From Pavlovales sp. CCMP2436 (Eukaryota > Haptophyta > Pavlovophyceae > Pavlovales), in contig MU631399.1 in assembly GCA_026770615.1 (NCBI GenBank), forward strand, positions 106,774 to 131,045: a stretch of 24,272 bases of DNA, read 5' to 3'. Made by a program: the position numbers and the translations under genes. Shown here in pieces: positions 1 through 10,041 of the stretch (within the stretch, counting starts at the first letter, position 1; every line of letters begins with the position of its first letter). Below the pieces are notes generated by a model. The model saw nothing but the letters and a program-made list of their open reading frames with translations. It made no database searches and was not told the origin of the DNA.

Positions 1-1193
1 GGGGGGGGGGGGGGGGGGGGGGGCGGCCGAGCTGCCTACAATTGCTACCTACAGTAGCCTGCACAAAATATAGTTTACTAGAAAGATGCGCGTACATGTG
101 CGCAGCTCGCCGAACCAGCCCCTTTTCACGTGGGCGGCTGCTATCTCCTTCCCCCGGCCACGATTCCCAACGAGGGGTCTCTAGCAGGCTGGACAGGGTG
201 ACTCAATAATCCTCCTCTTAACTGAATAATCTTTCTTTTCTCAACAACAAACTATACATCATTAGGTCTGTTGGTTGTGTGTGCGAGCTTGGATTCCTCG
301 AAAGTGAGTAGTGATGTCGCTGTGTATGACTCGCATCGGTATTTGTATTTGTTCTGTGCCTGCCATTCTAGGTGAGCGCATGAGTGTGGTTATGGCGTGT
401 GCTGGCTGTTTGCGTGGTTTCCCTCCTTTTGTGTTTCCGGTTGTTGGTGCTTCTTGTGTCCATATGATCCTTCTTACCTGGGGCTGGTGAACAAGGTTTT
501 TACTATTTTTAAACTGATTGTGCTATTTTTGAACTGACTGTGCTATTATTAAGAATCCAGTTTGTGAGCCAAATCGGGATACAAAAATGCACGGCGGGGA
601 GGTGGGTGTATTAAACAAATCAGCTTGTGATCCAAATCGAGATTTTACTCTTTCAAACTGATTATGCTATTTTTGAACTGATTGTGCTATTTTCAAGAAT
701 CCAGTCCGTGAGTCAAATCGGGGTACAAAGAAGAAAAGCTGAAATATGGACGGGGGTTGTGGGGGTTTCGCTAACATTGCAAATTGTGCTATTTTGGTTA
801 TTTTTGAACTGAGTGTTTCCAAACTGGGTTAGTTTTTACATATGGTTATTTATGAACTGACTGTTTCCAAACTGGTTTGGGTTTTTACCTATGGCTTTTG
901 GCTATTTTTAAACTGAGTGATTCCAAACTGGTTTGGTTTTTACACCTATTGATTCCAGTTTGAGAGTCAGAATGCAAGTTTTTAGAATTGTTTGTACCGG
1001 CGGCGCCGCCGCGAATTAAAAGGTTGCGAGCTAGGTAGCAAGGAATTTTTTGTTTTCATAGATTCACCAGGATTAGCATGACAGCTTATTAATTAGCTTT
1101 TACTGCGATGGCTTCGTCACCGGGCCGAACTAGTTGCAACTAAATTCGTACCAGCCGGACCGTACTACCGCAAGAATAGCATACTCATACAAG
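1..1193. other. AT-rich intergenic DNA with a dispersed 3-fold repeat
   Basis: No gene seen. The first 23 bases are almost pure G, possibly a contig edge. From about 500 to 960 a unit built on CTATTTTTGAACTGATTGTG followed by AAGAATCCAGT and GAGCCAAATCGG recurs at least three times with decay. Bases 78-120 resemble a diverged copy of the 51-bp element found at 5856 and 22582. Confidence 0.6.
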
Positions 1194-1529
1194 TCATTCC
1201 CCACACTGGCGCTTATGCTGCTTCCACGCCGCCCTCTGGCACGTCTGCGAGCAGTATCTTGCGCACTTGCAAGCCGAGCAGACCTGCAGGCGCGGCGCAA
1301 CCTGGCCGGCGATGGTAGCAGGGCAGCCCCCGCAGTGGTCACACGTGCTGTCGGGCCCGACACTAACAGGCTGCGAAGGCAGCTGGGCCCGCGGCGTTGG
1401 CGATGGCGACAAAGTTACACCGCCACTTTCTGCTGTTGCTGCTGCTGCCTCGCACGAGAGCCGGGACTGATTGACCGCGGGCCCTTTTGCACCCATCAGA
1501 GCGATCCGCACGGCGACGAGATCCGGGTC
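1194..1529 (-). CDS. exon 6 of the SET/MYND gene: MYND zinc finger and stop
   Basis: The acceptor is TTTTTTAG|GAC at 1530 and the stop is TGA at 1194-1196. It begins [13 protein letters not shown], continues through an Ala/Ser/Pro linker, and ends in CDHCGG ... [15 protein letters not shown] ... [10 protein letters not shown]. The spacing C-x2-C, C-x2-C, C-x3-C, H-x3-C is the complete MYND signature. The finger sits two residues from the C-terminus. Confidence 0.85.
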   Translation of the reverse strand, partial: DPDLVAVRIALMGAKGPAVNQSRLSCEAAAATAESGGVTLSPSPTPRAQLPSQPVSVGPDSTCDHCGGCPATIAGQVAPRLQVCSACKCARYCSQTCQRAAWKQHKRQCGE

Positions 1530-2986
1530 CTAAAAAATAATACGAATAATACGAATAATAAGAATGAGCGGCGCATCGGTGTGCCAGAAGGCGATTTGTT
1601 TCTTATGCACAGGCGTGATCGACATCAGACATCAGTCATGGCAGCAGCGAGAAGCAGCGAGGTGGGTGAAATCTGGGATATTGGGTTATAAGGCAGAACA
1701 ATATTATAGGACACAGTCATACCGGGATACAGGCAGTGTGTGTGAAATTGTATTAAAGCGTCCGTCCCCAGAAAGATCATCGCAGGACTCAAGCGTTAAA
1801 ATAACACCCAGATCCCAAGGGACGCGATCTGGTGATTCGGAGACTGCTACCCAACGTTCATTTGTTTCTGTGTTCTTCTTGTTTGAGGCGCGCCAGTGCT
1901 TTTTTGCAGAGGAATAAATCATTTATAAAATTCATATCATCGATCATAAACGCACCTGCTCGCCGTAGAGAACTGCCATCGCGGGAAAATATCTTGCGAG
2001 CAGGCGCGCAACGCCCTATCACCGTACAGGGGACACGAGTTCAGAGGAGACGCGCAGGGTGGACATGTGTGTGTGTGGGGGGGGGGGGGGGAGGAGGAGG
2101 AGGGAGGGGCATCGCGGCAAGGTACCTCGTGAGCAGGCGCGCGACGCCCTTTTACATACTGATGTTACAGACGCCCTATTACATACTGATGTTACAGACG
2201 CCCTATTACATACTGATGTTACAGTTGTTATCACATTATTACATTATTATACAGTAGTATTTTTGCCAGTAACGTTGGGCACGCTTTACTGACTAAAGCT
2301 AAGACTAGAAATGAATGAAATAACCGGTCTCTCTCTGTTGGCCGGAGGAGAAGGAAGTCCTGGCCGCTAAGCACCCAGTAAAATCAAGACCACTCCTATC
2401 ACTACTACTGACACTTATAATACTACTAGCACCAACACACCCCCCCACCACCTTAAAATGTTAAATTACCTGGTCGCGCTCTGTCGGCCGTAAACTGAGC
2501 AAGTCCTTACCGGCCCAGAAAGCACGCTGAGCACACTCATGCACCACTGGGGTAAGAGGGGGGGGTGCGTTGAGGGGGGGGGGGGTATAGAGTCAGGGAT
2601 CACATTATTATTATCAATAAAATGATTTTTTTTGTTCATGTCACACCTGGGTGCGGAGGTGTAACGTCGCAAGCCGCGCCTCCCCCGCAGCCCGCCGAGA
2701 TGCACTCAATGCACTGAATAGCATTCACTGCGGGTTGGAAGGGGGGGGGAGAGAGAGAGAAACTTGTGTTGACGGAGGAGGGGGGTAGGGGCAGTATAGA
2801 GAAATGGAGCACATTGTAATGATGATGATCAATAGCACTCATTTGATTTGGTTGTTTTGGAGATTGGCTTCTGAAATATTACAAACAAATAAAGAAAAAA
2901 AAACCTGTCATGGTGGCTGCAAGCACTCGGCTCGTGTCCGCGGTGAGGCCAAAGTGAGCGGCTTGCGCGGCGCGCGCGCGCAACTA

Positions 2987-3059
<73 letters not shown>

Positions 3060-6000
3060 TCATTTAATTCTAGTCCGCACTTGATTTCATTCAAAATATG
3101 TTACCAACAAGTGTGCGGCGAGCGCAGCAATTAGAATGAATTACAGTTGTGAGCTCCTGGTTGCAATAACCGCGATAAATTCCAATATCGCAAGCGTGCG
3201 GAGTGTGCAGCGCGCGCGCTCATCCGATACGAAATAAATAAATATATATATCAAGTATATAGATCAGAATAAGAATAAGGTTAGATCATAAAAATGAGTT
3301 TTTTGGGTTTTTTTCTTGCAAGTGATGATGGAGGAAGTTGGGCGGGTGGACGGACGAGGGGGGAAGGGTTACGGAAGGCGAGACGTTAGTGTGCGAGTGC
3401 GTGCGACGCGTGTGTGTGGGTGGGTGGGTTTGGGGGGGGGGGACGTGTTTGTGCAAGTGTGTGTTTGGGGGGAGGGGGGGTGTAGAATAACCGAGCACTC
3501 ACGGAAGGCGGGATGTTGTCGAGTGCGCTCGCGTGTGAGGCAAACGTGTCGGCTGCGAAATTGAACACGCGCGGTACCAAGTAATGCACCTAATGATTAT
3601 TAATAGGTACCAAGTAATGCACCTAATGATTATTAATAGGTACCAAGTAATGCACCTAATATTAATATTAGGTACCAAGTAATGCACCTAATATTACGAT
3701 TAATGATTATGACACATGCACTCATGAGCACACAAAATATACAATATTCGTAATACTTATATTCATTTAGATTGACAAAGATGCGTCGGCTGCGAAATGG
3801 AAAACACGCGGAACGACATAATGCACCGAATCTTATTATTAGTGAATACTATTATTATTACGAATATTAATATTCATAGTAACGAGAAGATATGATCATG
3901 ATTATAAACACTAGCAACTTTCAAATTCGTATTATTCATATAAAAAGTTGAGTAGCCGTACGTGTGTCCAGCAAAAAAAAAGGGGGGTGGGGAAGTGAAG
4001 GAAAGGATATTTTTTTAAACAGGAAGACTAAGCGTGCTTGTGCTAATTGTTCGCTTTGTATTATTACTCTAAGCATAAAAGAATATTAGGGGGGGGTGGA
4101 TTAGAAAGAAAAGTCAAGAAGAGCACACCGATGAGACTTATGCAAAAGTTCACACAACAAAATTCGTTCAAAAAATCTATCTAAATCTAACTATGAACAA
4201 ACATACCAGTATCATCAATAAAACAGAACGCTAGAGTGACTGACTGCTTTCGCACCCACACGCTCGGAGACCACCCCCTAACTGCCTGCAACCCACCGTC
4301 TGCTGCCCCACCTTTCTACAAGTAAGTCGTAGTTTTTTTTTAAGTAGTTCAAACAAACAAAAAACGCACCGGCGAGAGCTTTGCAGCCGCCTCTCTAGCC
4401 AACGCGCTTATGCTGCTCGGAGATACTGCGTGGATGCCCCCAGGACCCTCTGCGTTTATATTATGTATTTGAATAGGGCGGGACGGGGGGGTGGGTGGGT
4501 GGGGGGTGTGAACGCACACCGGAGAGCACACCAGCCTATTCTCCTTTTTCATTCTTTTCGGACGGCCCTCGAAGGACCAATCTTTAATAAAAGAAAGCAG
4601 GATGGAGAGCACACCAGGGTCCTCTATATTAATTTTATCATTATGACATTGAGTCATAGTTCATGCACCATACATAGGGCGATAATGAAATACATTGAAA
4701 AAACAAAAAAGCCATTAAAAAAAAACTTTATTTAAGGGACATACCAACAAGCCGTTGCATTTCGCCCAGCCGCGCGGCGAGCTCGACCTCCAGCCGCGCG
4801 AGCTCGGCAGCGCGCTTGGGCGGGATGGGTCCACACTTGACGCAGAAGAAGATTTCCCCTTCCGGTTCTGGCGGGAAGGCGAGACCGCTGCTTTTAAAAC
4901 AAAAGCATTTTAGGATGCAAAATAAAACAAATGTTATGAGAAGCACACACAAACACACACGCACAAGAGGCGTGGAGTGGTGGTGATGCTATCCGCTCAA
5001 GTGGGAGGAGGCGCTCAGCCCCTTAAGCAGCAATTGGCGCGCTCTGAGAATGGGTTACATTTGTAGATCATTCGGATTACAATTAACAAGCAGAAGAAAA
5101 AGCTTAGGGAAGGAATGTTGGGACCGTGCGCATTCGGAGTGCAAGTTGGGGAAGTAAAAATACTAATTCGTGTAGTAAAGGCAAATTCGGACCCGTACAC
5201 CTTCAAAAAATAGAATAGAAAAAGAATAAAATATTGATGGAACCACGCCTGCACGACGGGCAAAGCACACATACATATGTCGCAGTCTAATTCTATTTTT
5301 TACAAATCAAAACCTACATGTGTGGACTAGATAAACACACGCACGCACGCACGCACACGCACGCACGAACATACAAGCACACACACACCTGCAAGAGATA
5401 AACACAAGCACACACACCTGCAAGAGATAAACACAAGCACACACACCTGCAAGAGAGGCAACGCAACAAAGCAGGTAAATATATCTAATTTCTATACAAG
5501 CACACCCGCAAGAGAGGCGGGCCACTGTATATAGCACATACCCAGTCACCTGCAAGAGAGGCAACGCACCCCGCGGCAGTCGTCGGGGGCGCAGCAGCGC
5601 TCACAGCCGCACACAAAGTCCTTAGTTATAGCGGGGGGGGAGGGGGGCATAGTGTCTAGACCTGGGGTGGGGGGGTGTGGGTGGGCGGGCAGCGCTCACA
5701 GCCGCACACGAAGTCCTTGGCGTAAAGGGGGGGGGAGGGGGAGGGTGCGATAGAGCACCCGCACACGAAGGCCTTGGGGGGGGGGGCTTACCGCAAGAAC
5801 TATTCCTTATTGTGTTACCTATACCAAAGGGGCTTACTGCGAATATAGTTTTAACATCAGAATGACGTGTGCTCATGCGCAGCTCGCCCAGCCGCCTCGT
5901 TCTAATAAAGAGGGCGGCAATCTCCTACCCCTGGTCAAGTCCACTACGGGGGCTCAAGCCAGTCGGTAGGGTCCTTACCGCAAGAACAACTTTCTTACTA

Positions 6001-7500
6001 AGGGGGGGGGCGGGGGAGGAGGGGGTGGCTTTACTGTATGGACTACATTCGCTCGTTGTTTCTTCACCGGTCTACCTGCTGTTTGGGCAAAAAATGAATT
6101 AATTACAATAAATAGACTAATTCGTAATTATTAACTAGGATGTAATTATTAATTGGTACATCTATTTTAACTAATTCCGTTTGTCGACCCACTGCAGACC
6201 CACTAATTCGAAATTTGAAATGCGGCTCTCCTGCGGGGCACGCCAGAAATTATATTTTTGAAAACAGGCTGACCTCAGCCTGTCCGGATGAGAACAGGAC
6301 TTTTGCTCTAGACGGTGCGATGGCAGCGCCGGCAGCAGTAACTAGCGTCCAGGTGTCTACCGGATAGGTCTGCAGTAAATAGAGTCCGGGCGGGGGGTGG
6401 TATGCTGCTGGAGCCAGGTCTCGGTTGCTAGGGAAATAAAAAACCCACTGGTTAAAACCCAGTTTACAGTTTACAGTTATGTTATTAGGAATAAAAATCA
6501 CTTTAGTTCATCCCTCGCCGGCGAGAGATTAACCAAGAACAGGGTCCTGGCTCAAGCAGTAGCGTCCGGGTGGCTACCGGACAGACTGTAGCTCCCGTCT
6601 GCAGTGTGTTTTGTTCGTGGGATTCTGTGGGACGGTATCTGTGCGCTCTGCAAAGGTCCCTTGATCCGAGTGTTTCTCAACGCTTGGGTCCAGTGGAGAC
6701 CTATCAGGGGACGGACGTGCTTCTGGATATTTACACATGCGCAACTGTCGGCGAACGCTTCAGATGCTTGTCTCGCCTCAGCCGTCGGAGTACAGGCGCC
6801 ATGCCCCTACGCCCCCGACCAGGGGCTGCAAGGGAAGGCGTTAAAGGAACAAATTTTTTTTAAAAGCGGCAGTTCCCCGTCCGCTAAGCACGAACTAACT
6901 AAGCACTAACTAACTGAGCTTTAACTATTTGACTAAGCTTTGTTGCAGCGCTCTCCGGACACCCAGCGACATGTAAGGTTTTTTTTTTGATTTGATTTGA
7001 TTTGATTTGGTTTGATTTGATTTAATTTGATTTGATGTCCGCTCATACACACTCCAGCGCCATAGGCTTGTGGAATGGTGGCCGCATGATGTTATAAGCT
7101 CAAGTGGGATGAGGGGTTTGAATGATCTGGTTACTATTTTAGGACCCTTGCATCTATAGATGTAGAAAACATTCTAGAATTCATTCTAAAACGATTCCAC
7201 TTCCTGCAAAATGATCGCTCAGCCCCTTGAGCATGACAGCCGGCGTTCGTGTACATATGTATTCAGCAGGTACTGCAGGAATATATACTAATTCTCGAAA
7301 TATACAAACTAACTCGTATATATTTCGAATCCTAAAACTTTATATTCTGCGAATCCTAATACATAAACTCTAATACAGCTCGCTGGCACCATTCACCGAA
7401 CGCCCCCCCCCCCTTATTCCTTTGGTACCTTGGTGTAGAGGAGTTGCGCTCGGCGTTCTAACGTAGGAGTTGTCCAGTAGTCTGTGATGTACCTGTGTTT

Positions 7501-7531
<31 letters not shown>

Positions 7532-9262
7532 CTATGTGTGTTTGTGTGTGTGTGTGTGTTTGTGTGTGTGTGTTTGCGTGCGAGAGTATGTGTGTGTGAG
7601 CGTGTGTGTTTGAGTGTGCTTAGCGGGCGTGGGATGGCAGCTAGCAGAGTGGGAGCTTTGGGATAAATATTGTTTGAATCCCAATAAATACAAGAATTGA
7701 GAGTCAGTGGTAACTCCGCACAAGAAAATAGAGCAAGAACACTACACATTCAAAGAACTATTATAAAATAAAATAGAATAAATCATCAGAACCAGCATTT
7801 GGACGGCAGCTAGCAGGCGCGAAATACAGCAGGCGAAGACGTATGGGTAGGAGAGGGTCTAGCGTGGCATACGAGTAAGATAGTAAAAGTCTGGGCCTGC
7901 GGACGGCGAAAACGCATGTGCGGGGATGGCAAGGATCGTGGCAGAGAGACGACGCGGTGAGTAAGATAGCGCATGAGACGACCGATGCACTGACCCTCCC
8001 ATGTCATGCCCGTACGCCTTCGGGCTGCAAGTCGGGGGACGTTAAAAAAACTATTACTAAAAGAAAGGCAGCCGGCAGACTGGTCCAGGCGCGCAAAACA
8101 GCAGGCGAAACCAGCAGGCGAACATCAGCAAACTTATGTGTGGGAGAGGATCGTTGTAACACATACATCGTCTCATATTGGGTAGGAGCTTTCCGGATTA
8201 TAACAGGACTTTCTGGCGAAGGGAATGCGAGGGCCCGCCAGCAGTAAATAGCGTCCGGGTGTCTATTGGGCAGGGGAGGGAGGTTTCATACATATGTACA
8301 TCGCGTGAATCAGTGTCGAATACGGCAGAACCAGCAGTTGGATGGGTTTGCACAGGCTATCACGCTCACATAAACACACGCACACACACACACGCGCACG
8401 CACACGCGCACGCGCACGCGCACGCACACGCGCACGCGCGCACACGCACGCGCACGCGCACGCCAAACACGCACGCACGCACGCAGGTAGGCACAGACAC
8501 ACAGACACACGCGCACACGCGCACACGCGCGCACACACGCACACACCACACACACACGTGCGCGCACGCACACACAAACACACTGCTGCAATCCGAACTG
8601 ATAGATAATCAGTACTAACCGCAATCGCTACTTAGCCCTCACCCCCCCCCTCCTCCCCCACACACTTACGAGTCGGTCAGCTCGTCGCCCGCTTCAATCG
8701 GTCGGATGGCGATGTGCTCCTGGGCTCCCGTCGTTGCCGTTCGCTTCAAGTTATACTCGAGGTTGGGCCTACACGAGTGCGTGATCTTGGAGCCGCGTTC
8801 GAAGAGAGCCGTCTGGTTGTGGAGCGCCGTCTGCTCCGTGTCATTATTGTCCAAGAATTGGTGCGCGTTCGAGTCAACGATGAGGAGAAGCTTGTGGATC
8901 CGGGACGCGCGCAGCTCGGCGTTGGCGCAGGAGAGCGCGTCGCTCGCCGAGCCTTGGGGCCCCTCTCTCTGTGCGAGGAGTGCCGCTTCCTCCCGCCGGG
9001 CATTGGTGCGCGATGTGTCGCCATCGAGTGGCGGGTGCCACATGTCGAGGACAGCTGCCTGTTCTTCGCCCCCCGCGCGGCCAAACGCAGAGAGGAAGGC
9101 GAGAGAGCTGCTGGCGCTCCCGTCAGACAGACCCTCCCAGTAGAGGAGTGGCCGCTCGCGCAGCACGAGCTCGGCGGCTCCAAAATCATCGTTGGCGACC
9201 AGTACGCGCCCCAGGCCCGGCCGCGTCACCACGGCTGTCCTCGCGAGAAGGAGGCCGTCCAT
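1194..9262 (-). CDS. SET-domain / post-SET / C-terminal MYND finger protein (SMYD-like), six exons
   Basis: Whole gene joined from exons 9262-8670, 7492-7429, 5620-5550, 4887-4745, 4449-4370 and 1529-1194. The exon sum is 1287 nt, exactly 428 codons plus stop, and every junction has GT-AG and matching phase (2,0,2,1,0). Residues 1-199 form a SET-like domain: [11 protein letters not shown] near the start, THSCRPN at 161-167, and GDELTDSY ending at 199. Residues 223-261 hold a post-SET Cys cluster (C223, C225, C228, C234, C239, C242, C258, C261). Residues 380-426 are a MYND finger (C380/C383, C401/C404, C410/C414, H422/C426). Family knowledge: SMYD-type proteins are lysine methyltransferases using S-adenosylmethionine, with MYND mediating protein contacts. 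Animal SMYDs carry MYND near the N-terminus inside the SET region; here it is at the C-terminus. The usual Asn of the NHSC motif is Thr161, so activity is uncertain. No frameshift or internal stop is seen. Confidence 0.85.
2143..2223. repeat. 27-bp tandem repeat, three copies
   Basis: The unit GACGCCCTATTACATACTGA plus TGTTACA starts at 2143, 2170 and 2197 with only one base difference. A related stretch (AGCAGGCGCGCAACGCCCTA) at about 2000-2019 suggests the array grew from a local duplication. Confidence 0.85.
2985..3060. repeat. (TA)n microsatellite
   Basis: About 75 bp of TA dinucleotides with two CA interruptions, inside intron 5 of the SET/MYND gene. Confidence 0.9.
3573..3700. repeat. 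33-bp tandem repeat, four copies
   Basis: The unit begins GGTACCAAGTAATGCACCTA at 3573, 3606, 3639 and 3671 (periods 33, 33, 32). The last spacer is altered to an ATTAATATTA palindrome. Confidence 0.85.
4370..4449 (-). CDS. exon 5 of the SET/MYND gene
   Basis: 80 nt. The acceptor is ACGCAG|AGGG and the donor is CTCGCCG|GTGCGT. It encodes [20 protein letters not shown] followed by AAKLSP. It is phase-compatible with both neighbours (1 in, 0 out). No known motif; probably an interdomain helix between the Cys cluster and the MYND finger. Confidence 0.65.
4745..4887 (-). CDS. exon 4 of the SET/MYND gene: last Cys pair and helix
   Basis: 143 nt. The acceptor is AAGCAG|CGGT and the donor is GTTG|GTATGT. 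It encodes [19 protein letters not shown], which supplies C258 and C261, then an amphipathic helix rich in Ala/Glu/Arg/Leu ([19 protein letters not shown]). The split serine codon (AG|C) joins it to exon 3 in phase 2. Confidence 0.8.
5386..5520 (-). repeat. decoy copies of exon 3's 3' edge plus splice donor
   Basis: In plus-strand terms the motif CACCTGCAAGAG occurs at 5386, 5415 and 5444 at a strict 29-bp period. It appears in altered form (CACCCGCAAGAGAGGC) near 5503 and finally at the real exon edge (5547). On the coding strand each unaltered copy reads CTCTTGCAG|GTG, identical to the true donor. The copy at 5444 shares 22 bases, CACCTGCAAGAGAGGCAACG then CA, with the real exon end. Confidence 0.8.
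5550..5620 (-). CDS. exon 3 of the SET/MYND gene: post-SET cysteine cluster
   Basis: 71 nt. The acceptor is CTAAG|GAC and the donor is TTGCAG|GTGACT. It encodes [17 protein letters not shown] then VRCLSC, the C-x-C-x2-C ... C-x4-C-x2-C pattern that binds zinc after the SET domain. The in-frame TAA just upstream of the acceptor fixes the exon start. The 5' half of this exon is copied twice upstream (5690-5720, 5755-5777). Its 3' edge with the donor is copied downstream several times (5386-5465, 5503-5520). Confidence 0.82.
5690..5777 (-). repeat. two partial copies of exon 3's 5' edge with acceptor
   Basis: 5690-5720 matches exon 3 (5595-5625) with two mismatches. On the coding strand it reads GCCAAG|GAC then DFVCGCERC before diverging. 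5755-5777 is a shorter copy reading CCAAG|GCC then AFVCGC. Both keep the AG acceptor preceded by C/T tracts. Confidence 0.8.
5856..5906 (-). mobile_element. 51-bp mini-repeat (inverted copy at 22582-22632)
   Basis: The reverse complement matches 22582-22632 over the full 51 bp with two mismatches. The ends form short inverted repeats (ATCAGAA here, ATTAGAA in the other copy, paired with TTCTAAT). Confidence 0.6.
6261..6900. repeat. cluster of dispersed repeat fragments in intron 2
   Basis: The sequence around AGTAACTAGCGTCCAGGTGT (about 6338-6357) recurs near 6555-6585 and 8230-8270 as AGTAAATAGCGTCCGGGTGT. The part at 6629-6743 (GGGACGGTATCTGTGCG ... ACGGACGT) recurs diverged at 23152-23265. 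The part near 6796-6850 (GGGCTGCAAG...CGTTAAA) recurs near 8013-8050. No coding potential was recognised; these look like decayed copies of one or more repeat families. Confidence 0.5.
6984..7037. repeat. (TTTGA)n microsatellite
   Basis: About ten 5-bp units with two substitutions (TTTGG, TTTAA). Confidence 0.9.
7429..7492 (-). CDS. exon 2 of the SET/MYND gene: end of SET domain
   Basis: 64 nt. The acceptor is ACACAG|G at 7493 and the donor is ACCAAG|GTACCA at 7428. Joined to exon 1 it reads ...[24 protein letters not shown]. This is the family's S-Y followed by P-T-x-x-R-R-x-x-L that precedes the Cys cluster. It was found by searching the intron for an acceptor followed by N-TAC; phase and motif both agree. 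The (TG)n tract just upstream on the coding strand supplies the sequence before the acceptor. Confidence 0.8.
7500..7615. repeat. (TG)n tract before exon 2
   Basis: TG-rich on the plus strand, so CA-rich on the coding strand, immediately upstream of the exon 2 acceptor of the SET/MYND gene. Confidence 0.85.
8369..8582. repeat. (AC/GC)n microsatellite in intron 1
   Basis: About 210 bp of CACACG/CGCACG-type dinucleotide repeats. Long open frames in several phases over this tract are composition artefacts. Confidence 0.9.
8670..9262 (-). CDS. exon 1 of the SET/MYND gene: SET core
   Basis: Starts at ATG 9262 and runs 197 codons plus two bases to the donor TC|GTAAGTG at 8669. It carries the N-terminal SET strand [19 protein letters not shown], a variable insert rich in Arg/Glu/Ala, then [13 protein letters not shown] and [13 protein letters not shown]. 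The reading frame hits TAA inside the donor, so splicing is needed to supply the Tyr that normally follows GDEL-x-x-S. Exon 2 supplies it. Confidence 0.85.
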
Positions 9263-9341
9263 CGCGCCCTACCGACCCCAGCCGAAGAAGGAACTCGATC
9301 AGCGTTGTTGCGACGTACGTTTTTATCTTTTTATTTTTTCT

Positions 9342-9575
9342 AATGGAAGTGATTCTATATATATTTATGATAGGGATTCAAGCTGGCGTCTGACTGTTCT
9401 GAATGTTGTGCTGGTCTGAGCGCTGCGTCGCCCATTGCCTGCTGCGTGCCTTAGTCGATTGCGGCTCAGCATGGATCAACAGGTGTTTTTCAGTCACTGG
9501 CTTGGTCGACGTCAGGCTGAGGTCGAGCGATCGACCCAAACCTTCATGCACCAGCACTCAATGGAAGTGATTCTA
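9342..9575. mobile_element. 0.2-kb insertion flanked by a 16-bp direct repeat
   Basis: AATGGAAGTGATTCTA is present exactly at 9342-9357 and 9560-9575. The 202 bp between begin TATATATTTATGATAGGG then ATTCAAGCTGGCGTC, the start of a repeat family also found at 14625, 14918 and 23660. The perfect direct repeat has the length and form of a target-site duplication. It lies about 80 bp upstream of the SET/MYND start codon, so its TATATATA may act near that promoter (inference). Confidence 0.6.
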
Positions 9576-9640
9576 GTCTAATGGTTTAGGAACCAGCCTT
9601 AAGGGTCAAGGTCCCAAGTTCAATTTCCGTCAATACGAAG
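9568..9640 (+). other. tRNA-like sequence with A- and B-box matches (SINE head or tRNA pseudogene)
   Basis: TAGTCTAATGG at 9575-9585 fits the RNA polymerase III A box. AAGTTCAATTTCC near 9617-9629 approximates the B box at tRNA-like spacing. A clean acceptor stem and anticodon stem are not evident, so it is probably not a working tRNA gene. Confidence 0.35.
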
Positions 9641-9675
9641 GTCAATATTGCTGGGGTTGGGTGCGTGTGTGTGTT

Positions 9676-9691
9676 GGGGGGGGGGGGGGGG
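9676..9691. repeat. G run
   Basis: About 15 consecutive G residues following a (TG)n stretch. The surrounding 9641-10040 has no gene that I can support. Confidence 0.8.
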
Positions 9692-10041
9692 TCAGCTTCT
9701 CCGGGTCCCCGGCCGCCTTCGGACGCGATGAGCAGAAATCCGAACCTGCTCCGCATGCGCAGCATCGCACTTGAGTCGATTCAAGTCGATTGTGCGCCAC
9801 AACGGTGTCCGGGCGGAATTACTGCCTGTCAAGACCACCTTGTCCGGACAGGACGACCGTCTATCATGACCTTTTCCCCGGGTTGCAAAGAGTAATACTT
9901 AGACATAGTGATATGCACACGGTCGTAAATGAGGATCCTAGCCTAACTCATTATTTTGTGTTCATTCGGTTTAACTGCATTGTCACTGTCATACGCGCGT
10001 CATTTTGTAAAACCCCCCCTTGTTCGTTTGTAAGGGGGGGG

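Larger units (their letters stand above)
1530..4369 (-). other. intron 5 of the SET/MYND gene, repeat-rich
   Basis: 2840 nt of non-coding sequence. It contains G runs (2078-2090, near 2576-2584, 2742-2750, 3431-3441, 3468-3480, 4090-4096), a (TA)n tract (2985-3060), two short tandem repeats (2143-2223, 3573-3700), and a GTCGGCTGCGAAA-containing unit present twice (3549 and 3786). No convincing extra exon was found on either strand. Confidence 0.6.

Noticed and set aside
1134..1691. 185-codon plus-strand ORF
   Set aside because: It is antisense to the MYND exon, and the sequence has no recognisable domain and ends in low-complexity Asn codons.
4614..4632. Possible copy of exon 5's 5' edge (CAGGGTCCTCTATATTA)
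   Set aside because: It resembles CAGGACCCTCTGCGTTTATA at exon 5 and is on the expected upstream side, but the match is too short and gapped to count as another case.
6250..6863. Several ORFs of 60-100 codons
   Set aside because: They lie in decayed dispersed repeats, differ between copies and show no conserved protein.
8178..8618. Long open frames on both strands across the AC/GC tract
   Set aside because: Products are simple His-Ala-Thr-Arg or Val-Cys-Ala repeats produced by the dinucleotide microsatellite; no start context, domain or splice logic.
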